Below, piece by piece: positions 35,842 to 44,500 of a stretch of 64,000 bases of DNA. The notes below the pieces were generated by a model that was not told where the DNA came from, ran no database searches, and worked only from the letters and a program-made list of their open reading frames with translations. Position 1 is the stretch's first letter. Each line of letters begins with the position of its first letter. The position numbers and the translations under genes were made by a program. The stretch is taken from positions 1 to 64,000 of the forward strand of contig JBQMXM010000001.1 in the NCBI GenBank assembly GCA_052174015.1, written 5' to 3'. This stretch comes from JABCPO02 sp052174015 (GTDB lineage Bacteria; Bacillota; Clostridia; TANB77; CAG-508).

Positions 35842-36996
35842 ATATTCATTATCCTTAAATATATGTCCTTTTAACTTTTCCTTACTTTCTTTCACCTTTG
35901 AATCTGTTACTAAATCCTTATCATATTGTTCTTCCGTATTAGTTATACTATAAGATTTACTATCAAATCCTTTTTTATCTGCACTAAGTCCATTTTCTTG
36001 TGTGCTACTTATTGTTAGATAATATGTTTCTGGACATCTAGTTATTGGATTCATATAGTATTTTTCAAATCCTTTTTTTTCATCTTCTGTAAAATCTGAG
36101 TATTGTTCACCTTTCATTATCTTAACTATATCTTCCATAGTCATACTTCTTGCACCAGAACCAGTTAATGTTCTCATTTGGACTTCTTCTGTATACTTAT
36201 TACCTATTTGATATGTTGTTGTAATTTTTTTAGCCCCTTTTCCATGTCCATACACGCTACACGCTTTATGTAATTCTTCTTCTGCATATAACCAACCTGT
36301 TCCACCTTTAAGTGTAAACTTATTATTTTCTCCACCTACTATATCTCCTATAGGTTCTTTTGAGATTACTTTTATTTGATTATTAGCAGTAGATATAACT
36401 ACCCATTCATTATTAGTATTTTTAGCTGTTACAGTTTGAGTGCCATATCTATTACCACCTGTTTGTACTGTACCTTCTTGACTTGTATATGTTAGTTTAC
36501 TGTTATCAGTTACTCCCTTTGTTGGGTCATAATAAACTATATCTCCAATCTTTAAATCTATAGGTGCTATCGGCGTAGTTGTTTGAGTTTCCGCTTGCCC
36601 TATTGATTTTCTTTTTATTATACCATTATCTATTTCATAATCTACTGTATATTCATCATGTTTTGTTTTAAATTTTAGTAATTTTCCATTTTCTTCTACA
36701 TTTATTTCTCCTTCTAAACCTATACCTTGTTTATCTAATTCATCTTTAAAAGTAACTTTATTAAATTTTCCATCTTTATTTGTAAAACTTGCACTATATG
36801 CTGTCATTATTCTGTCTTTTTCTTGTGCTATTTCTTGCTCTTGCTTACTTTCTCTTGACTTAAATATTAATCCATTTTGCCCAAGTGCTAAACTAAGTGC
36901 TACTCCTGCAAGTATTAGTAATACTATTATTGTAAGTACTAATGCAATTAGTGTTATACCATTATTTGTATTATCATTTTTCTTTTGTTTATACAT
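35734..36996 (-). CDS. Pilin-like surface protein 2, frameshifted in the variable patch
   Basis: A frame of 420 codons. It is a close relative of the protein at 2165-3553: same leader, NNG then ITLIALVLTIIVLLILAGVA, and closely matching residues 40-75. Shared blocks include YDPTKGVTD, GGTGWLYAEEELHKAC, YGHGKGAKKITTTYQIGNKYT and LTGSGARSMTMEDIVKIMKGE. It ends early at a TGA within the variable patch (35691-35841). The proper end FLRPVVHLDGSMIEKVS...KIKD is present out of frame at 35622-35733. The patch is 151 bp against 150 bp in gene 1, so one extra base, near 35751, explains the break. The ribosome site AGGAG is the same as in gene 1. It may be a pseudogene, a reversible off-state, or an assembly error. 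Confidence 0.8.
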   Translation of the reverse strand: MYKQKKNDNTNNGITLIALVLTIIVLLILAGVALSLALGQNGLIFKSRESKQEQEIAQEKDRIMTAYSASFTNKDGKFNKVTFKDELDKQGIGLEGEINVEENGKLLKFKTKHDEYTVDYEIDNGIIKRKSIGQAETQTTTPIAPIDLKIGDIVYYDPTKGVTDNSKLTYTSQEGTVQTGGNRYGTQTVTAKNTNNEWVVISTANNQIKVISKEPIGDIVGGENNKFTLKGGTGWLYAEEELHKACSVYGHGKGAKKITTTYQIGNKYTEEVQMRTLTGSGARSMTMEDIVKIMKGEQYSDFTEDEKKGFEKYYMNPITRCPETYYLTISSTQENGLSADKKGFDSKSYSITNTEEQYDKDLVTDSKVKESKEKLKGHIFKDNEYWMAFRYINGIHNNRFFSVAHCSGVCLTPARSFRYI

Positions 36997-37184
36997 TATA
37001 TCTCCTAATTTTTTTATATATTAAGTTATTTTTTAAACTTAATTTTAATACAATTTAATTATATATAATCTAAATTAAAAAATTATAATTTTAATTACTA
37101 ATTAATATTTAATTTAATAAGATTTTAATATTATTGTAATATTTTTAACACCTATCATTGACATTAAGCCAATAAAAATATTAA

Positions 37185-37224
37185 AAAACAAAAAATAAGT
37201 TAAATTAAAAGTTTAACTTATTTT
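37185..37224 (-). terminator. Intrinsic terminator after the glycosylation cluster
   Basis: AAAATAAGTTAAA/TTTAACTTATTTT (37192-37224) is followed on the minus strand by a long T run (TTTTTTGTTTTTT). It lies 18 bp past the GtrA stop. Confidence 0.75.
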
Positions 37225-37241
37225 AAAATTATTTTTAATTA

Positions 37242-37667
37242 TCATTTACTAAACACATATTTTTTACTAAATAAATATATTATATATACAACTAATATTT
37301 GAGTAAATATTTTTACAAAATTATCTGATAAATTTAATTGTTTTATCATAAATGTAAATAATAGTAATTCTATTAATATATATATTATTATTCTAAAAAT
37401 TATAAATAGGGTGAATTGTTTAGTGGTTTGCTCTATAGTATTTTCTTTATCTTTAAATACAAATAATTTATTAGTGATAAATGCAAATATTACTGTTAAT
37501 ATTGTTGTTATAAAATTATTTAATACTAAATTTTCTCTAAATATAGTTATAATTTTTAATATTTCATATATAAATATATTAAATACTGTTGTTATACCTG
37601 CAAATATTATATAATTAGTTATCTGCTCTATTTCTTTACTTGTTTTATTTTTTTCTCTTATTTTCAT
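37242..37667 (-). CDS. GtrA family membrane protein
   Basis: A 141-residue protein with four membrane helices (about 18-36, 42-70, 84-105, 112-135) in the GtrA pattern, with FAFITNKLFVFK in the middle and LFSKKYVFSK at the end. GtrA proteins are linked to movement of lipid-linked sugars for glycosyltransferases. The first part of the gene overlaps the end of the GT2 gene by 23 bp, in another frame. An alternative later start is possible. It is the last gene of the cluster. Confidence 0.88.
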   Translation of the reverse strand: MKIREKNKTSKEIEQITNYIIFAGITTVFNIFIYEILKIITIFRENLVLNNFITTILTVIFAFITNKLFVFKDKENTIEQTTKQFTLFIIFRIIIYILIELLLFTFMIKQLNLSDNFVKIFTQILVVYIIYLFSKKYVFSK

Positions 37668-38715
37668 TAATTAATCTTTCTAATCTTTCTTCTGTATTTT
37701 CTTTTTCTAAACCTCTAGCTATATTTTCTTTTTTTTGTTTTTCTGTAACTATTTGATTTATTGTATTTTTCTTATTGAACTCTACTTGCATATGTTTTAC
37801 AAATCCTTTTCTTTTTATATCAAATATTTTTGATATATATATTAGTATTAATTGTATTTTAGATTTTAAATTTGCAACTGTACTTAAATCTAGTTTTTGT
37901 TTTGTTAATATTGTATATAATATATATTGATTATATATATATAATTTTTTTGATTTTTTTACATATGTTAAATCAAATTCTAATAATTCTTTAAAATACA
38001 TATAATATCCGTATGGATTTTCCATTGATATTTTTTCAATATTATTTGTATAACTATCTTTAGAATATGTACAATATTCTAATACTTCATTAAATGTAAA
38101 TACTTCATATTCTTTATCCATTTGATGATGTAATCTTGAATCTATTATGTATTTTTCATTATTTTCCAATTTATGTTCAAAAAGTTTTCTAATTTCTGTA
38201 TTATATACAATTATTTTTTCTCCTTCTATATTATCTATAAAAGTTGTTTCAAATATTGTTGTATTACATCCAGGATTTTTAAATTTTTTTCCCATAATTT
38301 TATCATTTCTATATGCTTTTAAAAATACAAAACCATATATATTAGGTAATATGAAACAGTTTTCTTTTATTTTCTTAATAGCATCATATGTTAAATAATC
38401 ATCTGAATCTAATTCTATTATGAATTTTCCTTTAGCAAGTTCTACCAACTTATTTATCGCAGTCATTTTACCTGAATTTCTTTGATAAAAATACTGTATT
38501 TTTAAATTTGGTACTTCTTTAAACTGTTTTACTAAATATTCTGTGTCATCTACTGAACCATCATCCATTATTAACCATTCTATAGTAACTCCCCATCTTG
38601 TATTTTCTAAAATACTTTCATATGCTTTTATTAATCCATCTGCTCTATTATATGTTGAAGTTAATATAGATATAAATGGTTTCTGATCATCTATTAAATT
38701 AAAAATTTTGTCCAT
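37645..38715 (-). CDS. Family 2 glycosyltransferase
   Basis: A 356-residue GT-A enzyme with the N-terminal nucleotide-sugar site: FISILTSTYNRADGLIKAYESI, then WLIMDDGSVDDTEYL, KFIIELDSDDYLTYDAI (DxD-type Asp motif) and a basic C-terminus with no membrane helix. It likely adds a sugar to a surface glycan or protein. It lies between a GT4-type gene and the GtrA gene, all tightly packed. Donor and acceptor unknown. Confidence 0.9.
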   Translation of the reverse strand: MDKIFNLIDDQKPFISILTSTYNRADGLIKAYESILENTRWGVTIEWLIMDDGSVDDTEYLVKQFKEVPNLKIQYFYQRNSGKMTAINKLVELAKGKFIIELDSDDYLTYDAIKKIKENCFILPNIYGFVFLKAYRNDKIMGKKFKNPGCNTTIFETTFIDNIEGEKIIVYNTEIRKLFEHKLENNEKYIIDSRLHHQMDKEYEVFTFNEVLEYCTYSKDSYTNNIEKISMENPYGYYMYFKELLEFDLTYVKKSKKLYIYNQYILYTILTKQKLDLSTVANLKSKIQLILIYISKIFDIKRKGFVKHMQVEFNKKNTINQIVTEKQKKENIARGLEKENTEERLERLINENKRKK

Positions 38716-38732
38716 CTATTTATTATTCTCCA

Positions 38733-40142
38733 CTATTTATTAATTATATTTATAATATCATATATCTTAGAATCATTTATTCTTTCAAATATATGTAAAT
38801 TATTAACTATCTCTCTTTTATTTTTCTTATTTTTTTCTCTTGTACCTAATACTTTCTTAATTCCATTATATATATCTTCTTCTGTATTTTCAAATATATG
38901 TATATTACTATATTTTTGTACTGCTTCTATTGATGCTGTTTTTGTTATTAATATTTCTTTTCTTAAAACTTTTGCTTCATCTATAACTATACCATATCCT
39001 TCTACTTTTGATAATAGTGCAAAATAGTTTCCATTTTTAATATATGGATATGGATTTGAAATTTCTCCAACAAGTCTAAATGAATGTTTTAATTTTCTTT
39101 TTTTAGTCTCATTAATTAATCTTTCTCTATCTATTCCATCTCCAATTACATATATATTATGTATAAATCCATCTTTTATTAATCTTTCATGTACATCAAG
39201 TAATCTATCTATTCCTTTTTCTGGAATTATTTTAGCAACTGTTACTATACTTGTAATTGTTGGTGTTATTTCTTCTGGAATATATTCTTCTGAAAGCTCT
39301 TTTATCCTTTTTATATCTAAATACTTATATATAACATGCATAGACACTTTATCTTCTATTTTATCACCAAATTCTTTTAAAAAGTTTTCTTTAGCTGTAT
39401 TACTTACAAATATTATATCATTATATTTTAAATAAGTTATTCTATCTATAACTTTTTTTAATAATTCATATTTTGTTGTTATTACACTATCTTGTTGTTT
39501 AGCTACAATTTTACTTGCTCCAAAATGTACCCATGCTATTTTTTTAGCTCTACTTTCTAATGCAAACATTTTAGTCATAATTCCTTCTACAAATGCTATC
39601 TCTACATCATATATATTTTTTATATTTGCAGTATATATAACTGGATAAAAAATATATAATAACAACATCTGTATTTTTTTTGTAAAAAGTGTTTTAGGTT
39701 CTTTTTTGAATATTGTTTTTAAAGTTATTTTTTTGTCTAGTACTAATTGTTGCAATTCTTTTTCAAATGTTCCATTCCCATATATTGTATAAATAGTTAC
39801 ATCATATGCATTATATATTTTTTTAACTAAATCTACTAATGCTCTTTCTGCTCCACCTATTTTTAATGAATTTATTCCAAATACAACTCTTTTCTTCTTA
39901 TTTTTATTTCTATATTTTATATGTTTATATAAATTTATTAATGCAATTAATATTAATAAACATATAAATACACAACTTATAATAAATAGGAAACTTAATT
40001 CTTGATATCTATCCTTATTTATTGTTAATCTCAATATAATTAATGATAATATAATTATTGGTATTAATTGTAAAATTATTTTTATAAATTTACATATAAT
40101 TTTTAAAAATCTATTCATTATTTCTTTAATTTTTTCTATCAT
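38733..40142 (-). CDS. Family 4 glycosyltransferase with N-terminal membrane helices
   Basis: A 469-residue protein. Two membrane helices (about 16-40 and 48-70) precede a GT-B fold: VVFGINSLKIGGAERALVDLV, the linker helices, then ITSIVTVAKIIPEKGIDRLL, YVIGDGIDRERLI and ALLSKVEGYGIVIDEAKVL, the typical EX7E region. It should transfer a sugar using a nucleotide donor. AGGAG precedes the ATG at 40142. It is 17 nt upstream of the GT2 gene. Confidence 0.9.
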   Translation of the reverse strand: MIEKIKEIMNRFLKIICKFIKIILQLIPIIILSLIILRLTINKDRYQELSFLFIISCVFICLLILIALINLYKHIKYRNKNKKKRVVFGINSLKIGGAERALVDLVKKIYNAYDVTIYTIYGNGTFEKELQQLVLDKKITLKTIFKKEPKTLFTKKIQMLLLYIFYPVIYTANIKNIYDVEIAFVEGIMTKMFALESRAKKIAWVHFGASKIVAKQQDSVITTKYELLKKVIDRITYLKYNDIIFVSNTAKENFLKEFGDKIEDKVSMHVIYKYLDIKRIKELSEEYIPEEITPTITSIVTVAKIIPEKGIDRLLDVHERLIKDGFIHNIYVIGDGIDRERLINETKKRKLKHSFRLVGEISNPYPYIKNGNYFALLSKVEGYGIVIDEAKVLRKEILITKTASIEAVQKYSNIHIFENTEEDIYNGIKKVLGTREKNKKNKREIVNNLHIFERINDSKIYDIINIINK

Positions 40143-40184
40143 TTTATCTCCTAGATTATATAAATATTAATATTAATATTAACA

Positions 40185-41636
40185 TTAACATATAAATGTT
40201 GAATCTATTTTTAATTTTTTAGCTAATTGTATATCACTTTTTGATATTACTTTACTTGAATGTAATCTTGCATATTTAAAAATAGGTAATTCCTGAATTG
40301 CTTTTTTGTATATTTCATTTTTATCTTGTAATATAGCAAATGCTAATATACAATCTACGGCCTCTATTTTTTGACTTTCTATATCTTCTGTTTGCTTTTT
40401 GTATTTTAAAATATTTTCTATCATTTTACTGCAAAACAGAGTATCTTTTTCTAAATTCAACTTATTTTCTAATACATTTAATATACAAATTGCAAATGCA
40501 GATATATTATCTTGTTCTATTCCTACAAATTCTTCTCCATTTTCTAATAATATTAAACAATTATCATTATTATTTATACTTTTTTCTTTATCTACTTTTG
40601 CTACAACTTCATCTTCAAATATATCAATTTGTGCTTTATTTAAAAGTCTTTTTAATAATTGTGGTTGATTTGTATCTCCATTTTCATATTTTTCTTCGTA
40701 TACTGCTTTTAAATATCTACGGATAATCTCTATTTTAGATGCCTTTATTACAATTTCATCTGATGAAATACAATCTCCGGCATAATTTACTCCCATATCT
40801 GTAGGTGAATTATATATTCTTTCTCCATATATTTTTGTTAATAATGTATCTAATATTGGAAATAATTCTACATCCCTATTATAGCTTGTTGCAATTTTAT
40901 TATATTTTGATAAATACATAGGGTCTATCATAACTTTATCTTCTAAATCAGCTGTTGCCGCTTCATATGCAATATTTACCATATGTTCTACTGGTAAATT
41001 CCAAATTGGAAATAATTCTAATTTTGCATACCCTGATTTTATACCTTTTTTTGAATCTAAATATAGTTGTGATAAACATGTAGACATTTTTCCACTACTT
41101 GGACCTGGACCTATAACTAAAACAATATCTCTTTTTGTTTCTATATATTCATTTTGTCCTAATCCTTCTTCTGACACTACATAATCTACATCATATGGAT
41201 ATCCTGATATTTTTTTATGTGTATATATCTTTATCCCCTTATTTTTAGCTTCTGATATAAATTTATCTGTATTTGGTGTTTTTTCGTATTGATTAATTAC
41301 TATTGAATTTATTAAAATCCCTCTTTTTTCTAAACTATTGATAATATTAAAAGTCTCATCACTATATGTTAAACCTTTATCTTGTCTAACCTTATTACTT
41401 TCTATTGCTTTTTGTCCAACAGTAACTATAACTTCTATTTCATTTTTTAAACTTTCAAGAATCCTAATCTTGTTATCTGGTATAAATCCTGGTAATACTC
41501 TTTTTGCATGCAAATCATCTAATAATTTACCACCTACTTCTAAATATAGTTTACCTTCAAATTTTTCTTTTCTTTCAAGTATTCCTTTTTTTTCTAATTC
41601 AATATATTTATCATTTAAAAATCCTATTTTTTTCAT
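40185..41636 (-). CDS. DUF1846 family protein
   Basis: A 483-residue soluble protein of the DUF1846 family: GFLNDKYIELEKKGILER start, FEGKLYLEVGGKLLDDLHAKRVLPG, VIGPGPSSGKMSTCLSQLYLD (a P-loop-like stretch) and ELFPIWNLPVEHMVNIAYEAATADL. The family has a structural record but no proven function, and is common in Firmicutes. It is the first gene ahead of the glycosyltransferases. GAGGATGAT precedes the ATG. The family call is firm; function unknown. Confidence 0.92.
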   Translation of the reverse strand: MKKIGFLNDKYIELEKKGILERKEKFEGKLYLEVGGKLLDDLHAKRVLPGFIPDNKIRILESLKNEIEVIVTVGQKAIESNKVRQDKGLTYSDETFNIINSLEKRGILINSIVINQYEKTPNTDKFISEAKNKGIKIYTHKKISGYPYDVDYVVSEEGLGQNEYIETKRDIVLVIGPGPSSGKMSTCLSQLYLDSKKGIKSGYAKLELFPIWNLPVEHMVNIAYEAATADLEDKVMIDPMYLSKYNKIATSYNRDVELFPILDTLLTKIYGERIYNSPTDMGVNYAGDCISSDEIVIKASKIEIIRRYLKAVYEEKYENGDTNQPQLLKRLLNKAQIDIFEDEVVAKVDKEKSINNNDNCLILLENGEEFVGIEQDNISAFAICILNVLENKLNLEKDTLFCSKMIENILKYKKQTEDIESQKIEAVDCILAFAILQDKNEIYKKAIQELPIFKYARLHSSKVISKSDIQLAKKLKIDSTFIC

Positions 41637-41666
41637 ATCATCCTCTTTTGTATAATTTTATTTATA

Positions 41667-42077
41667 TTATTTATTAAAACTAAATCCATTTGGTAATAAT
41701 TCATTAATTGTATATTCTGATATTTTCTTATTTTTCATATCATAAATATATATCCTAAAATCTTCATTTACAAATTCAGTAATAAATTGTCTGCAATATC
41801 CACAAGGTAATACATATTCATCTGCAACCAGTAATAGATATTCAAATTCTCTTTTTCCATTTGATATTGCTGATACAAATGCACTCCTTTCTGCACATAC
41901 ACTCTGTATTCCAGCATTTTCTACATTTACTCCTAAAAATATATTATCTTTATCTCCTTTAGTTTTTAATAATGCAGATACTCTGAATTTTGAATATTTT
42001 GAGTATGAGTTTTTTAAATTGTTTACTACCATCTCTATTTCTTTTTTACTTGGTACTTCTTGTTTAAAAGCTTTCAT
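41667..42077 (-). CDS. cdd: Cytidine deaminase
   Basis: A 136-residue homotetrameric-type cytidine deaminase, which converts cytidine and deoxycytidine to uridines for pyrimidine salvage. It has NVENAGIQSVCAERSA (zinc Cys61, proton-shuttle Glu63) and PCGYCRQF (Cys92, Cys95). I use the ATG at 42077 because AAAAGGAG lies 5 nt upstream. A longer frame to 42110 lacks a site. It is in a run era-recO-cdd, as in many Firmicutes. Confidence 0.95.
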   Translation of the reverse strand: MKAFKQEVPSKKEIEMVVNNLKNSYSKYSKFRVSALLKTKGDKDNIFLGVNVENAGIQSVCAERSAFVSAISNGKREFEYLLLVADEYVLPCGYCRQFITEFVNEDFRIYIYDMKNKKISEYTINELLPNGFSFNK

Positions 42078-42119
42078 ATTTACTCCTTTTTCTTTTGTAT
42101 TATTAATCATAGTTAAATA

Positions 42120-42809
42120 TTAAAAATTAAATTGTATGAATTTTTGTAAATATTGTTCTAATTCTTCTAACTTATTTTCTGTTGTTTTAAAATTCATACA
42201 TTTTTCAAGTTCTGTATTTTGCATATATTTTAATATATTATATATATACTTATTTATATATGTCTTTTCCTTAGGCATAAAAACTTCTGTATTTTTTTCG
42301 TTTTCTAATATCTTTGGAAATTGAATTTTAAATCCTAATATATCTAATACTTTAAATTTGTATATTAATTCTATTTGTTTAAGTGGTCTGCTCTCCATTG
42401 ATATATTATATAGTGAGATTATTGTAAGTTTAAATATATTATAGTATTCTATATATTCAATTTTTGATATATTTGTATGTATTGATATTGCTTCATCTAT
42501 ATATTTTCTAACAAACTTTAAAATTTCTGATGCTGTTACTAATTTATCAAAATCCATTCTAATATTATAGAAGTTTTCTTTTAAATGTAATTCGTTTAAG
42601 TGGTACATTTTTTCGCCTTTAAATAGTATAAAGTCTGAAAAAACTAAAAATTCTGTACCTGAAATATATTGCTTATTTTTTGTATAACATTTTTTTACAA
42701 TTACAGATATTTTACCTAAGTTTGGTGTTAAAACTGTAAGTATTTTATCTTGTTGTAATGTAATATTTTCAGAAATTATTATTCCAGATGTTTTAATTAT
42801 TTTTGACAT
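42120..42809 (-). CDS. recO: DNA repair protein RecO
   Basis: A 229-residue RecO, a mediator in RecFOR gap repair. It begins with an OB fold (TSGIIISENITLQQDKILTVLTPNLGKISVIVKKC), then the helical domain. The usual zinc site, four cysteines between the helices, is absent; after LGFKIQFPKILENEKN only lone Cys residues occur. It lies 25 nt after era, which is the normal neighbour. The call is firm, based on the N-terminus and context. Confidence 0.9.
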   Translation of the reverse strand: MSKIIKTSGIIISENITLQQDKILTVLTPNLGKISVIVKKCYTKNKQYISGTEFLVFSDFILFKGEKMYHLNELHLKENFYNIRMDFDKLVTASEILKFVRKYIDEAISIHTNISKIEYIEYYNIFKLTIISLYNISMESRPLKQIELIYKFKVLDILGFKIQFPKILENEKNTEVFMPKEKTYINKYIYNILKYMQNTELEKCMNFKTTENKLEELEQYLQKFIQFNF

Positions 42810-42834
42810 ATTTTCCTACTCTTTATTTAATTAT

Positions 42835-43725
42835 CTATTTAAATTTTTGAATTATTGAATCATTATCAAGCCAATTTTTTCTAACTTTTACCCATATTTT
42901 CAAATTAACTTTTGATTCTAAAAATGCTTCTAAATCTTGTCTTGCATATGTACCAATTCTTTTTAGCATTTCTCCATTTTTACCAATTATAATTCCTTTA
43001 TGTGTATCTTTTCTTGTATATATATTAACTTCTATATCATATATATGTTGTCCTTTTTTAGTTTGTTTTTGCTTAAAGTTTTCTGTTTCTATATATATTC
43101 CATGTGGTATTTCTTCTCTTAATAATTTTAGTGCTTTACCCCTAATTATTTCTTCTGTCATTTGTCTTAATGTTTGATCTGTGTAAATATCATCTGGATA
43201 ATATTTTGGACCTTCTTCTAATAATTTAGTTATCTCATTAAGTACTATATCTACTCCGTCTCCTGTTAATGCTGATATTGGAATTATACTTTTAAATTCT
43301 ACTTTTCTTTGTAATTCTTGTATTTTTTCAAGCAATAACTCTTTTTTTACTCTATCCACCTTGTTTAATACACAAATTATTGGTGTTTTGACTTTTTTTA
43401 ATTTTTCTAATATATCATAATCAAATTGACTTAACTTCTTTTTGTTTGCTGCAACTACATATACTATAACGTTTGCATCTTTTATGCTTCCAATTGCATT
43501 TTCAATCATTAATTTAGATAATTTTGAATTTTTTTTATGAATTCCAGGAGTATCTACAAATATAATTTGTTTTTCATCATCTGTATATATTCCTTTAATA
43601 TTTGTTCGTGTTGTTTGCACTTTTGGTGAAACGATTGATATTTTTTCTCCCATTATTTTATTTAACAATGTTGACTTCCCGGCATTTGTTTCACCTATTA
43701 TACTTACATATCCTGATTTATACAT
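42835..43725 (-). CDS. era: GTPase Era
   Basis: A 296-residue KH-domain GTPase that binds the 3' end of 16S rRNA in 30S assembly. It has the G1 loop GETNAGKS (11-18), where the second residue is often Arg, switch II DTPGIHK, NKVD and SAL. The C-terminal KH domain has GIIIGKNGEMLKRIG. I take the start at 43725, giving MYKSGYVSIIG like other Eras; a longer frame to 43785 exists. GGAAGAG precedes it. The 26-bp element lies 90 bp upstream of this start. Confidence 0.96.
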   Translation of the reverse strand: MYKSGYVSIIGETNAGKSTLLNKIMGEKISIVSPKVQTTRTNIKGIYTDDEKQIIFVDTPGIHKKNSKLSKLMIENAIGSIKDANVIVYVVAANKKKLSQFDYDILEKLKKVKTPIICVLNKVDRVKKELLLEKIQELQRKVEFKSIIPISALTGDGVDIVLNEITKLLEEGPKYYPDDIYTDQTLRQMTEEIIRGKALKLLREEIPHGIYIETENFKQKQTKKGQHIYDIEVNIYTRKDTHKGIIIGKNGEMLKRIGTYARQDLEAFLESKVNLKIWVKVRKNWLDNDSIIQKFK

Positions 43726-43814
43726 TATCTTCTCTTCCTTTTCTCTTAATAATATAATTATATTATTATATACCTTAAAAAGCAATATATTATACCTATT
43801 ATTACAGTATTCTT

Positions 43815-43840
43815 TGTAGAAAGTTCAAACATATTTGACA
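43815..43840 (-). promoter_or_regulatory. 26-bp element, copy 2
   Basis: On the minus strand TGTCAAATATGTTT, four bases, TTTCTACA, 22 of 26 positions shared with copy 1 at 23159-23184. It lies 90 bp upstream of the era ATG; copy 1 lies 91 bp upstream of the sugar transferase ATG. Confidence 0.5.
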
Positions 43841-43854
43841 TATAATTATTAAAA

Positions 43855-43910
43855 TAAAAAATGTAATAAAATACATGATATTATTATATATCAATATTAT
43901 TTTATTACAT
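43855..43910 (-). terminator. Intrinsic terminator after the ASCH gene
   Basis: ATGTAATAAAAT/ATTTTATTACAT (43861-43910) forms a 12-bp stem with a long loop, and on the minus strand a T run follows. Confidence 0.65.
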
Positions 43911-43947
43911 CTTATATGACTTGTTTTAACTATCTTATTAATCTAAA

Positions 43948-44373
43948 TTAAATAATATTATTAATTAATACTCTTTTTTTACTATTCTCTATCTTTTTTA
44001 CTAATTTAGGGTAACATGAATCATAGGCATAGCTTTGTGGAGCTGTAAAGTTAAACTCTTTTTTTAATATAGATAATGGTATAGGGCTTTCTAATTCTTC
44101 AACTTTAGATATATGATATGCAAATTTAGATTTTTTAATACCTTTATTAAAATCTTCATTCCCATATCCATATTCATCTATTTCATTTGGATATTTAACA
44201 ATCTTATCTATAGTAAGAATATATTTTAATAAGCACGATGGAGAAGTCTCATAAACATAAAGTAAATCAATTTTTTCTTTTGGACAATATTTTCTAAATT
44301 CATAATTTTTTTCTCCACTTATAATCTTTTTTATGAATTCTGGTTTTATACTTAAAAATATTCCTCTTTTCAT
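43948..44373 (-). CDS. ASCH-domain protein
   Basis: A 141-residue protein with the ASCH pattern: LSIKPEFIKKIISGEKNYEFRKY at the start and a beta-barrel after it. ASCH domains are related to PUA and EVE folds and may bind modified nucleotides or RNA. Some are nucleic-acid deaminases or nucleases. It is monocistronic, between era and cysS, with its own terminator. AAAAAGGAG precedes the ATG at 44373. Exact function unknown. Confidence 0.82.
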   Translation of the reverse strand: MKRGIFLSIKPEFIKKIISGEKNYEFRKYCPKEKIDLLYVYETSPSCLLKYILTIDKIVKYPNEIDEYGYGNEDFNKGIKKSKFAYHISKVEELESPIPLSILKKEFNFTAPQSYAYDSCYPKLVKKIENSKKRVLINNII

Positions 44374-44500
44374 ATTTTTTAAACTCCTTTTTGAAATAAT
44401 CTAAAATAAGAAAGCTAATGAAAATACTATTAAAGTACAAAATGTGTGGAGCTATTTACTTAATAGTTATTATAATTTAAAATTTATACAAAAATATTAT

